NCBI RefSeq assembly: GCF_900100765.1
Contig: NZ_FNFO01000010.1
Span: 270,030-334,029 of the forward strand
DNA from: Catalinimonas alkaloidigena
GTDB lineage: Bacteria; Bacteroidota; Bacteroidia; Cytophagales; Flexibacteraceae
Reading direction: 5' to 3'
DNA: 64,000 nt
Notes under the pieces: generated by a model
The model's input: the letters and a program-made list of their open reading frames with translations, nothing else
What the model was told of the DNA's origin: nothing
Databases searched by the model: none
Part shown: positions 44,501 through 53,110 of the stretch, piece after piece
Position numbering within the stretch: position 1 is the first letter of the stretch
Layout of the letters: every line of letters starts with the position of its first letter
Program-made: the position numbers and the translations under genes

Positions 44501-45756
44501 TTTAACTGCCGGTCGGCGAAGTCGAGGAAGTGCTGCCAGTCGTACGGGAGGACGTCGTGTTGCCCCGCGCGGATGTGGTAGCCCAACGTGCCCATGACGG
44601 GCTGGTGCAGCGCCGGAAACTTCTTGGCAGGCAGGCCCTTTTTGCCGAGTAATTCGTAGACGGGACTGGCGGCCTGCGTCGCGAGAAACTCACCGCGGGG
44701 GTCGGAGCCCTGGTCGCCTTCGGCACTGGCGATGTAGACGGGACGGGGTGCGATGAGGGCGATGATTTCGTGCTGATCGAAAGGCAACGCCGCTTCGCGG
44801 TGGGAGTACTTTTTGAAATTCTGGTTGAACCAGTGTGGGAATACACGGTTGAGGCGGTCCACATCTTCGCCGTAGATCCGCTTGGACAGGGCCGCACCGC
44901 CTGCTCCCGATTCGTTGCTGATCACCATCGCGAACCGCTCGTCGTTCGCGCCCGCCCAGAGGGCCGCTTTGCCCGTGCGCGAAAAGCCAAAGGCCATGAC
45001 CTTTTGTGCATCGACGTTCTCGTCTGTTTCCAGGTAATCCAGCGCGCGGCTCAGTCCCCACGCCCAGGCTGCCATTGTGCTGAAGTTGTCGCCCCGGTTT
45101 TGTAAGTCGGGATAGAGGGCCTGCACGCCATTCTTGAAACCATCGTCGTAATCGGGATCGATGTCGCCGCAGTAGATCGTCGCCACCCCATAGCCCCGCT
45201 CCACAATCATCTCCACCGGCCACCGACTCGCCGTAGCCCCACGCGCGGCTTCCGTCATGCGGTTATCAACTACGCCCTTATGTCCCTTGTACTGCCAGCT
45301 CTCGGTCAGGCGGATAGCCGGATCGGATTGGATGGCAGCGTTTCCCTGAAAGTTGAGGCCCAGAAAAACGGGCACGGGTTCGTTCGCATCCGCGGGCACG
45401 TACAGCAGCAGGTCCATCCCCGGCCCGGCCGGATCGTCTGTAAACGAAACTCGCACCTGCCTGCGCCGGGCCTTCCCTCCCAACGCGGTATCACTTTCCT
45501 CAAACACCGTGAACCGCATTCCGTCGGGTCGGCCGGGCATCCGTCCGTACATTTCCCGCTCGGCTAGTTCCAGGATTTCGGCGCGCCGCTGTTGCCACGC
45601 CTCGAGGGTTGTCACTTTTTTCCCGTTCTCAAAGCGCAACGGATCGGGCAGGGTGTAAGGAGGCACCTTTGCTTCGTCGTAGTTGCCCTCCTGCGCCAGC
45701 GTAGCGTAAGAGGAAAGTAGAATGAGTAACAGAAATGGGAAGCGAAAAGAAGACAT
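44497..45756 (-). CDS. CE15 glucuronoyl esterase-like secreted hydrolase
   Basis: Exported alpha/beta-hydrolase of 419 residues with signal peptide (FPFLLLILLSSYATLAQ). It carries the CE15 hallmark GFSRTGKAALW with nucleophile S259 (canonical GCSRxGK), the adjacent ISNESGAGGAAL with E282, and the histidine in RAGQHDVLP (H400). NFQGNAAI and IYCGDIDPD are further family blocks. CE15 enzymes hydrolyse the ester linking glucuronic acid of xylan to lignin. The ATG at 45756 is used; the frame upstream runs into repeat copy C. The SUKH gene overlaps its stop codon. Confidence 0.85.
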   Translation of the reverse strand: MSSFRFPFLLLILLSSYATLAQEGNYDEAKVPPYTLPDPLRFENGKKVTTLEAWQQRRAEILELAEREMYGRMPGRPDGMRFTVFEESDTALGGKARRRQVRVSFTDDPAGPGMDLLLYVPADANEPVPVFLGLNFQGNAAIQSDPAIRLTESWQYKGHKGVVDNRMTEAARGATASRWPVEMIVERGYGVATIYCGDIDPDYDDGFKNGVQALYPDLQNRGDNFSTMAAWAWGLSRALDYLETDENVDAQKVMAFGFSRTGKAALWAGANDERFAMVISNESGAGGAALSKRIYGEDVDRLNRVFPHWFNQNFKKYSHREAALPFDQHEIIALIAPRPVYIASAEGDQGSDPRGEFLATQAASPVYELLGKKGLPAKKFPALHQPVMGTLGYHIRAGQHDVLPYDWQHFLDFADRQLK

Positions 45757-45776
45757 ATGATTCAAATTCGACTCTA

Positions 45777-45963
45777 CCGCAAGCTTGTAGCCGGGCCTAG
45801 TTGGCCACGCCACGTAGGCTTGTGGGAAAAATGTTGTAAGCGTCCCGCTTGCGCACGTCGGGCCGCGTAGGCTGAAAACGTGCTAATTTCTCCACACAAA
45901 CGGTCCGCCGTGGCGGTTACGCTTTGCTTCTCTCCGCCGGGCGGCGTTCCGCTAAACTTGCGG
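45777..45963. repeat. Dispersed intergenic repeat, copy C
   Basis: Begins CCGCAAGCTTGTAGCCG (45777-45793) and ends CCGCTAAACTTGCGG (45949-45963). The end read backwards, CCGCAAGTTTAGCGG, mirrors the start, so the element has terminal inverted repeats. It shares the block CCACG(C/T)AGGCTTGTG with copy A. At 187 bases it is the longest and best-preserved copy and lies between the CE15 gene and the OmpH-like gene. Confidence 0.7.
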
Positions 45964-45974
45964 CAGATCAGAGT

Positions 45975-46490
45975 TTATCGTTCTAAAAATCCTATAAAAT
46001 CACTTGTAAAGTCCGTACAATCCGAACAATACAAAACGGCTTCTTTTTCTCCTAAACACACAATGCCGGTTTCAATACAGAACTGCTCCATCTTCTTGCT
46101 TACGATGTCTTTTAGACGGGCATCAATCGCCTCTCGCGCTCTTTTTAGTTCAACTTGGGCGTAGTCCTGCAAATTTTGAATTCGCTTTTCTATTTTTCTA
46201 AAGTCATCGTTAAGAAGTGCTATTTCCGTCGAATCCATCTTGCGATGTATGTTTACTATGCGCTCCACTTCATGTTGTGTGGAGTCAAAATAGTGAACTA
46301 TTAATGGCTTGATTGAATCTTCTAATATTTTACTTCGCAACTCAAGCTTCTTTTGTCCTGCCTCGTATTCAGGAAGTGTCCGCACCACTTTATCGTAATC
46401 GATGTAGCCTTGCCCGGTCTGTCCATACGTCGACATACCAAGCAACCATGCGATGATGAGATAGAGTACCGGCTTCAAGCTATTTTTCAA
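45975..46490 (-). CDS. OmpH/Skp-like periplasmic protein, AT-rich
   Basis: Exported protein of 171 residues; a TTG at 46490 starts MKNSLKPVLYLIIAWLLGMSTYGQ, a good signal peptide, so this start is preferred over the upstream frame. The mature part opens with YIDYDKVVRTLPEYEAGQKK, the conserved beginning of OmpH/Skp proteins (YVDxxxVxxxxPEY), followed by long helices (FRKIEKRIQNLQDYAQVELK). Skp-like proteins chaperone outer-membrane proteins, but this copy is not next to bamA or lpxD, and it ends in an unusual cysteine pair (CSDCTDF). AT-rich relative to neighbours. Confidence 0.7.
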   Translation of the reverse strand: MKNSLKPVLYLIIAWLLGMSTYGQTGQGYIDYDKVVRTLPEYEAGQKKLELRSKILEDSIKPLIVHYFDSTQHEVERIVNIHRKMDSTEIALLNDDFRKIEKRIQNLQDYAQVELKRAREAIDARLKDIVSKKMEQFCIETGIVCLGEKEAVLYCSDCTDFTSDFIGFLER

Positions 46491-46524
46491 AAAAGAATTA
46501 GCTTCTAAAACACAACGAGTAGCT

Positions 46525-49500
46525 TCACGCAAACCGCCCCAATCCTTCTACATACGCCTTGCTGCCGTCGGTGACCCACGCGTCGAGTTGGGCGGGATCT
46601 TTCAGTTGCTGTCCGCGGAGGCGGGGGACGGCGATGTAACCGCATTGGACGTCGGGTAAGGCCGACATGTCGGGCCAGAGTTTTTCGATCTGCGCTACGG
46701 GGTAAATGTCTTCCTGTCCGTGGCCCCAGCGGTACTTCACCTCTTTGATCGTCACGTAGGTCGGGATGCGTTGCGCCACGCTGCGGACCGCTTTTGCGAG
46801 GCGGGCTTCGTCGGCAGTTTGCAATTCGGCACGCGTCAGGCCGAAGAGTTCGAGCAGCGCGTCGACCTGAATCCACGTCGTGTTTGAGCTGTAGTAACTC
46901 AGGTTCAGTTCGTCTTCCTCACGGGGTTGGGCCAGCCCTTCCAGCAGCCGCAGTTTCCCGTTGACGCGCGCCAGGCCGCCGCCCCGGTCTTCGATGCGAC
47001 GCGGTACCACTTCGAACGTGAGCATGTTGCCGGACGCCAGGTGATAGCCCAGCGCAGCCGGATGGACGTCGGCCCCCAATGTGTCGATGTTGTGCAGCAT
47101 CAGCGTGGTGACCTGCGGATGCTCCTTCAAGAGTTGCGCCAGCACGCCGTTGCGCAGCAGGTTCGAGACTTCGTACCAGTGGCCCAGGGGCGAGAACCGT
47201 TGTGCGGCAATGTTGTCGACGTAGTCCGAGCCTTCGCCTTTCGACTTGGCCCAGCCGATCATGGTCTGACGCACGGCGTCGCGCACCTTCTGCTTGTTTT
47301 CGTCGAGCACATCCTGCGGCATCTCTTCCCACATGAACCGGAGGTCGCGCTCCATCGGCACGTAGCGCTGCCCGATCGAACGCCCCGGCGAGAGGTAGAC
47401 CGGACCGCCGTAGCCGAAGTTGCCGGTCTGCGTGAGGGTTTCCTGCATGGGTCGATGCGTCAGGTAACTGGTGGCGACCAGGTGCGGAATCGTCGCGGCG
47501 TAGCGTTCGGCGACGGCGCGGGTTTTGGCCAGGTGAATTTCCAGGAAGCTGCGGTGCTCGCCGTCGATTTCCACGAACGGATTGATGGCTTTGATCACCC
47601 CCGCCCCTTTGGTCCAGCGGCTGCCTACCCCGGCGGCCAGGCTCATCACCGCCACTTGCCCGGTGCGCAGGGCGGCTTCGCCCGGTGCGACGTACGCGTC
47701 CAGGGCGTCCCAATGCGCCAGCTCCTCCGGCCGCACGTCGTCGATGCGGGTTTCGGCGGGGAGGCGGTTGCGCGACAGCCCGATGCGGCCCTTCTGCAAT
47801 TCCGTACGGATTTCCTCGTGCTGGATGTAATCGAATCCGTTCTCCTTTTTGATGCGGTCGGCCTTCTCGTTCTCGACGCTGCGGTTCGACTGCGAACTGG
47901 GATCGGACACTTTAAAGAGGTTGCTAACAATCGTGCGCAGCAGCGGATAGGCCAGGTTGTTTTCTTCGCAGTGGGTCGTGAAATGGTCGATCTCAGCACG
48001 ACGCAGGTACGAGATGCTGGCCGGGTCTTTCCGCACCAGTTCCGATACGTGGATGCCGTAGTACTGTTCGGGCATCATGGCAGACGCGCCGGTGTGCAGC
48101 GTGGCCCAGGTGCCTTTCGGATTGATGCGCCAGTTGTACACGACCGGCTCCATTGCGAACGGCAGCGACGCCGACAGTTCGTGTTTGGTGGTGCGCAGAA
48201 TGTCGAGCACCCGCAGTTTGTAGTCTTCGTAGTGGTCGGGATTGACAAACATGCCCATGCCGCCGCCCGACATGCCGCCGAGCATCAGGAAGCCGTAGTA
48301 ATCGTCGCCGAACGCCTTTTTCGCCTTCTGGATGATCTGTTCAGTGAAGTAGGTCGAGGCCCACGGAATGATCGTCTTGATCGGCCCTTCCCAGTTGCGG
48401 GCGGTATTCGCACCCAGTTTCCGGATGTCGCCCTCGCGGATGGCCTCCAGGATGTTGTCGAAAATCTGGTTGGTCTGTTGCCGCCCGGCCCACTCCTTTT
48501 CGCCGCGCAGCAGGTACTTCTCCGTCACCATTTCCAGAATCGGCCCGACGTTGGAGGCCATGCCGCCGTGCATGAGCACCAGCGAGTGCATGATCCGCTC
48601 CCCGAACTCGGGATGAATGGCGTCGCCTTCCAGCACGCGGTGGCGCGGCAACAACGTGCCCCGGCTGATGCCCCACTCGGGATCGCCCTCCTGCGCCAAA
48701 GTGCCCTGAATGGCCTTGACGCCCGGCCACACACCGCCGGAATCCTGCCAGCCGCCACCGGAGCCACCGATCCACTCGCCCAGAATGGCGCGGGAAGCCA
48801 CCAGCCGACGTTCGTGTTCCTGCAAGCCGCCTTCCAGGTGTTGCGTCTGTCCCGTGGCGCGCATCAAGACGCTGATGATGGAACCCAGCAGGTTGGTCGA
48901 TACGGCGAAGCGCGACCCTTTCGGAATGTCGTTGACTTTCGTGACCAGTTCGAGGCCCATCCCCGGCGCGACGATCCGTGAGAGGATTTCCGGCAGCGAT
49001 TGATTAGTGCCCTCGAACGACGGGGGAATCAGGCCGGAGGCGATAACGCCCGCTTTGATCAGGCTCAGGTAGTCGTTTCCGAAGTTGAAGAGGTCGTCCA
49101 GGTCGTGTACATCTTTCGTGGCGTTCAGGTCCACGCTCGTCAGGCGAATCACCGGATCGGGGATGACGCGCACGTAGCTGTTCAGCGGCGGGCGGATGTC
49201 TTTGTCGCGCCCGAACACGCCCAGGTCGATGGAAATGTTGATGACCCGCGCGCCCTCGGGGTAGTCCATGCCCAGAAAGAAAATGTCGGACCAGCCGCTG
49301 TGGCTCAGGTCCATCCGGACGGAGGTCTGTTCCTGCAAGACGGGATAGAACATCGAATCTTCCTGGCGTTGCAACAGCCGCGGGTGAATGCGGATGGGGT
49401 GCTCTTCCTGGTGACCGACGCGGAACATCCACTGGTTGCCCCGGCTCGACCGGACACTTTTGCGCACCTGATCGGCCAGGATCTGAAACGACAGGTGGTG

Positions 49501-49860
49501 ATAGCTCTCGGCCAGGAGGCTGAACAGCGCGGCGTTGGGGCCTTTGTAGTCGAGGTCGTGCCAGCCGAGGGCGATGGCCTGTTCGAACCGGCGGCCCAGC
49601 AGGTCTTCGAACGCCTCGTAGGGCAGGTGGCCGGTGCTCGGAAATGCATTGGCTTCCATCCGGAAAAACCGGAACCCGGCGTGCAGAAACAGGATGGCCC
49701 GCACCTTCTCGTAGAGGTTGGGCGTGGTCTTCCGAAACTGGTCGAGTTCGCGAAGGGCGGTTAGTAACTCCTTCGCCGAAAGCGAGCGGCTGAGTTCGAA
49801 AAACGAGCGGTTGCGGACGTGAGGATCGGTCGACGTAATGGTCTCGATGAATGGCTGCAT
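46525..49860 (-). CDS. Fusion of a fucokinase-like GHMP kinase and a eukaryotic-type UDP-sugar pyrophosphorylase
   Basis: Cytoplasmic protein of 1111 residues. Residues about 183-545 match L-fucokinase-type GHMP kinases: RMDLSHSGWSDIFF, VINISIDLG and LNSYVRV, PKGSRFAVST (314-323) at the phosphate loop, GGSGGGWQDSGGVWPGVKAI (365-384, catalytic-type D373) and GGMSGGGMGMFV (528-539). The phosphate loop lacks the usual GLG glycines. Residues about 735-1060 match UDPGP pyrophosphorylases: LAAGVGSRWTKGAGVIKAIN, HNIDTLGAD (923-931), then FEVVPRRIEDRGGG and KLRLLEGLAQ. A free sugar would be phosphorylated at C1 and then nucleotidylated. Known Fkp has the opposite domain order. A GalU paralogue lies five bases upstream. 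Substrate unknown. Confidence 0.8.
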   Translation of the reverse strand: MQPFIETITSTDPHVRNRSFFELSRSLSAKELLTALRELDQFRKTTPNLYEKVRAILFLHAGFRFFRMEANAFPSTGHLPYEAFEDLLGRRFEQAIALGWHDLDYKGPNAALFSLLAESYHHLSFQILADQVRKSVRSSRGNQWMFRVGHQEEHPIRIHPRLLQRQEDSMFYPVLQEQTSVRMDLSHSGWSDIFFLGMDYPEGARVINISIDLGVFGRDKDIRPPLNSYVRVIPDPVIRLTSVDLNATKDVHDLDDLFNFGNDYLSLIKAGVIASGLIPPSFEGTNQSLPEILSRIVAPGMGLELVTKVNDIPKGSRFAVSTNLLGSIISVLMRATGQTQHLEGGLQEHERRLVASRAILGEWIGGSGGGWQDSGGVWPGVKAIQGTLAQEGDPEWGISRGTLLPRHRVLEGDAIHPEFGERIMHSLVLMHGGMASNVGPILEMVTEKYLLRGEKEWAGRQQTNQIFDNILEAIREGDIRKLGANTARNWEGPIKTIIPWASTYFTEQIIQKAKKAFGDDYYGFLMLGGMSGGGMGMFVNPDHYEDYKLRVLDILRTTKHELSASLPFAMEPVVYNWRINPKGTWATLHTGASAMMPEQYYGIHVSELVRKDPASISYLRRAEIDHFTTHCEENNLAYPLLRTIVSNLFKVSDPSSQSNRSVENEKADRIKKENGFDYIQHEEIRTELQKGRIGLSRNRLPAETRIDDVRPEELAHWDALDAYVAPGEAALRTGQVAVMSLAAGVGSRWTKGAGVIKAINPFVEIDGEHRSFLEIHLAKTRAVAERYAATIPHLVATSYLTHRPMQETLTQTGNFGYGGPVYLSPGRSIGQRYVPMERDLRFMWEEMPQDVLDENKQKVRDAVRQTMIGWAKSKGEGSDYVDNIAAQRFSPLGHWYEVSNLLRNGVLAQLLKEHPQVTTLMLHNIDTLGADVHPAALGYHLASGNMLTFEVVPRRIEDRGGGLARVNGKLRLLEGLAQPREEDELNLSYYSSNTTWIQVDALLELFGLTRAELQTADEARLAKAVRSVAQRIPTYVTIKEVKYRWGHGQEDIYPVAQIEKLWPDMSALPDVQCGYIAVPRLRGQQLKDPAQLDAWVTDGSKAYVEGLGRFA

Positions 49861-49865
49861 GCTCC

Positions 49866-50825
49866 TTACGCGTTTGAGTGAGACGTCCGGCCGTTGGCTT
49901 CCGCCAGCAGTTCGACCATGGTGGCGAGCGTTTCGGCGTGGGCCTCTCCGGCTAGCCCCAGGGCCAGCTGGGCACGCAACAAGCCTTTCCGACGGCTCAG
50001 GTCATACCGGTTGCCCTTCACTTCCAGCGCCAGGTACTTTTCCGAAGCGGCCAGTTCCTGCAACGCGGGGGTCAGCATAATGTCGTTGCCCCCGGCCAGC
50101 ACCTGTTTTTCGAGCAGTGCAAACACCGTCGGCGTCAGCACGTGCATCCCGAAAAAGCAGAGGTAATAGCCCGCCCGCAGGCCCGGCGTTTGCAGTTCGA
50201 GCTCCGCGATACTCAACGAAGGTTTCTCGATGATTTTTTCGATCTGGTACACACCCTTCACCTGCGGCAGTTGCTTGCCCGTTAGTGTACCGTAGCGGGT
50301 GATCTGGTGCTCGATCGTCGGATTGACCGCCGAGACCGCACAGGCCTCCTGCATCGCCAGTTCGACCAGTTGCGTTGCGCACCGTCGGCCTTGCAGGTAC
50401 GACACGTAGAGGTAGTCGCCCAACAGCAGCAGAAAGGGTTCGTCGCCGACAAACGCTTTGGCACAGTAGACGGCGTGGCCGTAGCCCAGCGGCTTCGACT
50501 GCTCGGCAAACCGGAGGCTGCTCAGCAGGTGGTCGACCTTTTCGGCTTCCTGCCGCGCCCAGTCGATGCCCTGATAGGATTTGATAAGGTTATCGCGCAA
50601 CAGCGTGAAGGCACTCAGGTAGCGGTCGCCGTCGCCGGGCGCGCACACGATGCAGATCTCTTCGATCCCGGCGGCAAAGGCCTCTTCGGCGATGATCTGA
50701 ATGGCGGGCTTGTGCAGGCCGTCGATGTCGATCACCGGCAGCATCGCCTTCTGGATCGTGTCGGCCACCGGGTAGAGGCGTTCGCCACGCGCGGCCGCCG
50801 TAATCACTGCTTTTTTGATTTTCAT
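49866..50825 (-). CDS. GalU-like nucleotidyltransferase paralogue with altered signature
   Basis: Nucleotidyltransferase-fold protein of 319 residues from the ATG at 50825 (MKIKKAVITAAARGERLYPV). The normal GLGTR loop reads ARGER here and PKEMLP reads QKAMLP, but the rest follows GalU: QIIAEEAFAAGIEEICIVCA, PLGYGHAVYCAK, FLLLLGDYLYVSYL, ITRYGTLTGKQ, IIEKPSLS and GNRYDLSRRKGLL. The changed loop may alter nucleotide choice or weaken catalysis. It is the first gene of an operon with the kinase-pyrophosphorylase fusion five bases downstream. The window also holds a normal GalU at 23277, so this copy is not the housekeeping enzyme. Confidence 0.8.
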   Translation of the reverse strand: MKIKKAVITAAARGERLYPVADTIQKAMLPVIDIDGLHKPAIQIIAEEAFAAGIEEICIVCAPGDGDRYLSAFTLLRDNLIKSYQGIDWARQEAEKVDHLLSSLRFAEQSKPLGYGHAVYCAKAFVGDEPFLLLLGDYLYVSYLQGRRCATQLVELAMQEACAVSAVNPTIEHQITRYGTLTGKQLPQVKGVYQIEKIIEKPSLSIAELELQTPGLRAGYYLCFFGMHVLTPTVFALLEKQVLAGGNDIMLTPALQELAASEKYLALEVKGNRYDLSRRKGLLRAQLALGLAGEAHAETLATMVELLAEANGRTSHSNA

Positions 50826-50994
50826 GGGCAAGGAAAGCTCAGGTTCCTTCGTGCAGAAGGTTACACAAAGCTATCCAAAACCCGGAGTTCCGCCAGCCAA
50901 AGGTTGTCCCTGACCCACCGCCCCCGCAACAAAACGCCGCCCCGGCCCTTTTCAGGTCAAGACGGCGCACAAACGCAGCAGGAAACACATCCCT

Positions 50995-52011
50995 TTACTT
51001 TTTCTGTATTTCCTGCAGCGCCCGTTCGATCACCGTATCGACGCCCCGCGCCACATCGGCCTGGTCGAGCACCACGTAAACATCGGGCGGCACGCCGTTC
51101 TCGTAATTCTGGCCGTCGTGCGCTAGCGTACGGGTGATGGAAAAGCGGTACGTCCAGCCGTTGGGCAACTGACCGCCGTTGGGCAGACCCATGCCGCCGC
51201 CTGTGGTATCGCCCACCAGCACGAGGTTGTCGAGCGCTTTGGTCGCCGTTGCAAAGAACGACGTGGCGCTGTAACTGCCCCGGTCGATCAGCACCATCAC
51301 GGGTTGGGTGTATTGCGTGTCGCCTTTGGGCTTGGACCTGACCGTTTCGGCCTTGCTGAAGGCATCGTGGTCGGGCCCGGATTTAATGGCTGAGGTGTAG
51401 AGAATCGCTTCCTGGTCGGTCAGTCGGTTCAACAGGTTGTAGACGTTGTGCACACTGCCGCCCCCGTTTTGCCGCAGGTCCAGAATCAGCCCCTGGGTAC
51501 GGGCGTAGCGGTTCAGGATGAAATCCAGGTGCTTCGCCTCAATGTCGCCTTCGAACGAAGCATAGCGCACGTAACCCACGTCGCCGTTGGCGATGAAGTC
51601 GTGCACAAACGGGCCGGTGATGTAGTAGTCGTCGCCCAGGTAATGTTCGGTGATCACGCGCCCGTCGATGTTTTTAGGGCCGAGTAGCGCCACATCGAAG
51701 CGCGAAATGTTGAAATCCGACACCAGATTCACGTGTCCGTCGTGCAGTTCGTTCATCATGCTGCCCAACACCTGAAACAGTGAGTCGTCGGACATGCCTT
51801 CGGTGACACGTGGTGCGTAATTGGCGTAGATTTCGTTCCAGTCGACGCGTTTCACATCGAAGAACGCATACTTCTCGTCGATCTCTTTCCAGAGGTACGC
51901 AAACGTTTCGTTCGGTTTGCTGGAAACGGGCTCTTCGAAAAACAAAGTCTCGCAAGCGCTCAGCAACGCCACGACGGGCAAGAGCAGCGCAGGAAAGAAG
52001 CGGGGTTTCAT
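50995..52011 (-). CDS. S41 family peptidase lipoprotein
   Basis: Lipoprotein of 338 residues (PALLLPVVALLSACETLFF, cysteine 20) related to C-terminal-processing and tricorn-core S41 proteases. TFAYLWKEIDEKYAFFDVK is the common N-terminal helix, LHDGHVNLVS the substrate-pocket segment, GLILDLRQNGGGSVHNVYNL the hallmark core strand, and DRGSYSATSFFATA carries the catalytic serine (S246 or S248). GDTTGGGMGLPNGGQL follows. A separate PDZ domain is not evident. It is followed upstream on the same strand by an outer-membrane-type gene 28 bases away. Confidence 0.85.
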   Translation of the reverse strand: MKPRFFPALLLPVVALLSACETLFFEEPVSSKPNETFAYLWKEIDEKYAFFDVKRVDWNEIYANYAPRVTEGMSDDSLFQVLGSMMNELHDGHVNLVSDFNISRFDVALLGPKNIDGRVITEHYLGDDYYITGPFVHDFIANGDVGYVRYASFEGDIEAKHLDFILNRYARTQGLILDLRQNGGGSVHNVYNLLNRLTDQEAILYTSAIKSGPDHDAFSKAETVRSKPKGDTQYTQPVMVLIDRGSYSATSFFATATKALDNLVLVGDTTGGGMGLPNGGQLPNGWTYRFSITRTLAHDGQNYENGVPPDVYVVLDQADVARGVDTVIERALQEIQKK

Positions 52012-52039
52012 AGGCGAAGGGGCACAGGGCCGTAGCGGG

Positions 52040-52936
52040 TTAGTTGAGTCGGAACAGAAGCGAGAAAAGCAGCGTGTGGCGCGCCAGCTCGACCGTGTGG
52101 ACGGCGTGCTTTCCGGTGGTTACCGTATCCCACACGTACGACGCACTGACGGCATTGGCGTTGTTGGAGAAATAGCGAATCACGCTCAGGCGTGAGCCCA
52201 TCCGGAAGCCCTGCCAGGTCCGCCACGTCTGACCATCGAAAATGGTCGCGTCTTCCGGCACGGCGTTGGGCAGGTACGGATAGCCCGGACGGAGGCTGGT
52301 TTGCAGCACGGGCAGATGCAGCTGGTAGCTCAACAGAAATTTGCGCTCAGGTTTGTCGTACGGAAAAATGAAGAATGTGCCGCGCCGTGCCGGTACGCGG
52401 AACCGGTACTCGAGCTTACCCACCGCAAAGGCGGTAAGGAAATTTTCAAAACCCACGGCGGCGTTTAGGAAGCTGGGGTTGATCCGCAGATTCGTCGCGT
52501 TGTTGATTTCGCCCCCCACTTTCAGATTCCACGCCCCGGGCCGGTGCGATACGCCCCACAGGTACCGAAACATCAACTCCAGACCCGACTGCGTCGTGGC
52601 GTATTGCTGCGTGCCTGCCGTATAGCCATACGTGCCCCGCAGGATGCCGAGCGACCAGGTCCGTTCGCGCCGCTCGTCCATGCGCCAGAGGCCGATCTCA
52701 GTCTGCTTCAACGCTCCCTGGTACCGCAACGGTGAGGTGCCCGCATCGCGAAGACTCGCGTGAGCCAGGCCCGCCCCGAGCGTCAGGTAATGAGGTCGGG
52801 TTTTCCGGAGTTGTTTCCGGGTGGGCGGCGCCTCTGCGGCAACCGTGTCGATCTCGGAAAAGGTCGCTTGACCAGCAGCACGTCCGCCCTCCAGCAGAGC
52901 GCACAAGAAGATCAGAACAAAGACAGCGCGTTTCAT
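52040..52936 (-). CDS. Putative outer-membrane beta-barrel protein
   Basis: Exported protein of 298 residues with a signal peptide (MKRAVFVLIFLCALLEGGRAAGQ) from the ATG at 52936. The body alternates short amphipathic strands with aromatic ends (SLGILRGTYGYTAGTQQY, GLELMFRYLWGV, VGKLEYRFRVP, NAVSASYVWDT), and the C-terminus LLFSLLFRLN resembles a barrel-closing strand. No family was recognised. It is transcribed just ahead of the S41 peptidase lipoprotein, so the two may act together at the outer membrane. Confidence 0.65.
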   Translation of the reverse strand: MKRAVFVLIFLCALLEGGRAAGQATFSEIDTVAAEAPPTRKQLRKTRPHYLTLGAGLAHASLRDAGTSPLRYQGALKQTEIGLWRMDERRERTWSLGILRGTYGYTAGTQQYATTQSGLELMFRYLWGVSHRPGAWNLKVGGEINNATNLRINPSFLNAAVGFENFLTAFAVGKLEYRFRVPARRGTFFIFPYDKPERKFLLSYQLHLPVLQTSLRPGYPYLPNAVPEDATIFDGQTWRTWQGFRMGSRLSVIRYFSNNANAVSASYVWDTVTTGKHAVHTVELARHTLLFSLLFRLN

Positions 52937-53110
52937 GGGGGTAATGGGAACCAAGTTTTAGCAAAGGTAGCGGGCTGACCAACCGCCCATGTTGTACAAA
53001 TCCGACGGTTGAAAGGCAGGTCCGTGCCCGTGTGATGAGGGCTTTCACCACGCACAAGTAGAAAGAATCCGGTATGTTGTGCCGCCGTTGGCCTGTCGCC
53101 CCAAATCCGT

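Noticed and set aside
46927..48981. 684-residue open frame on the plus strand
   Set aside because: Antisense to the kinase-pyrophosphorylase fusion; arginine- and histidine-rich with no recognisable domain.
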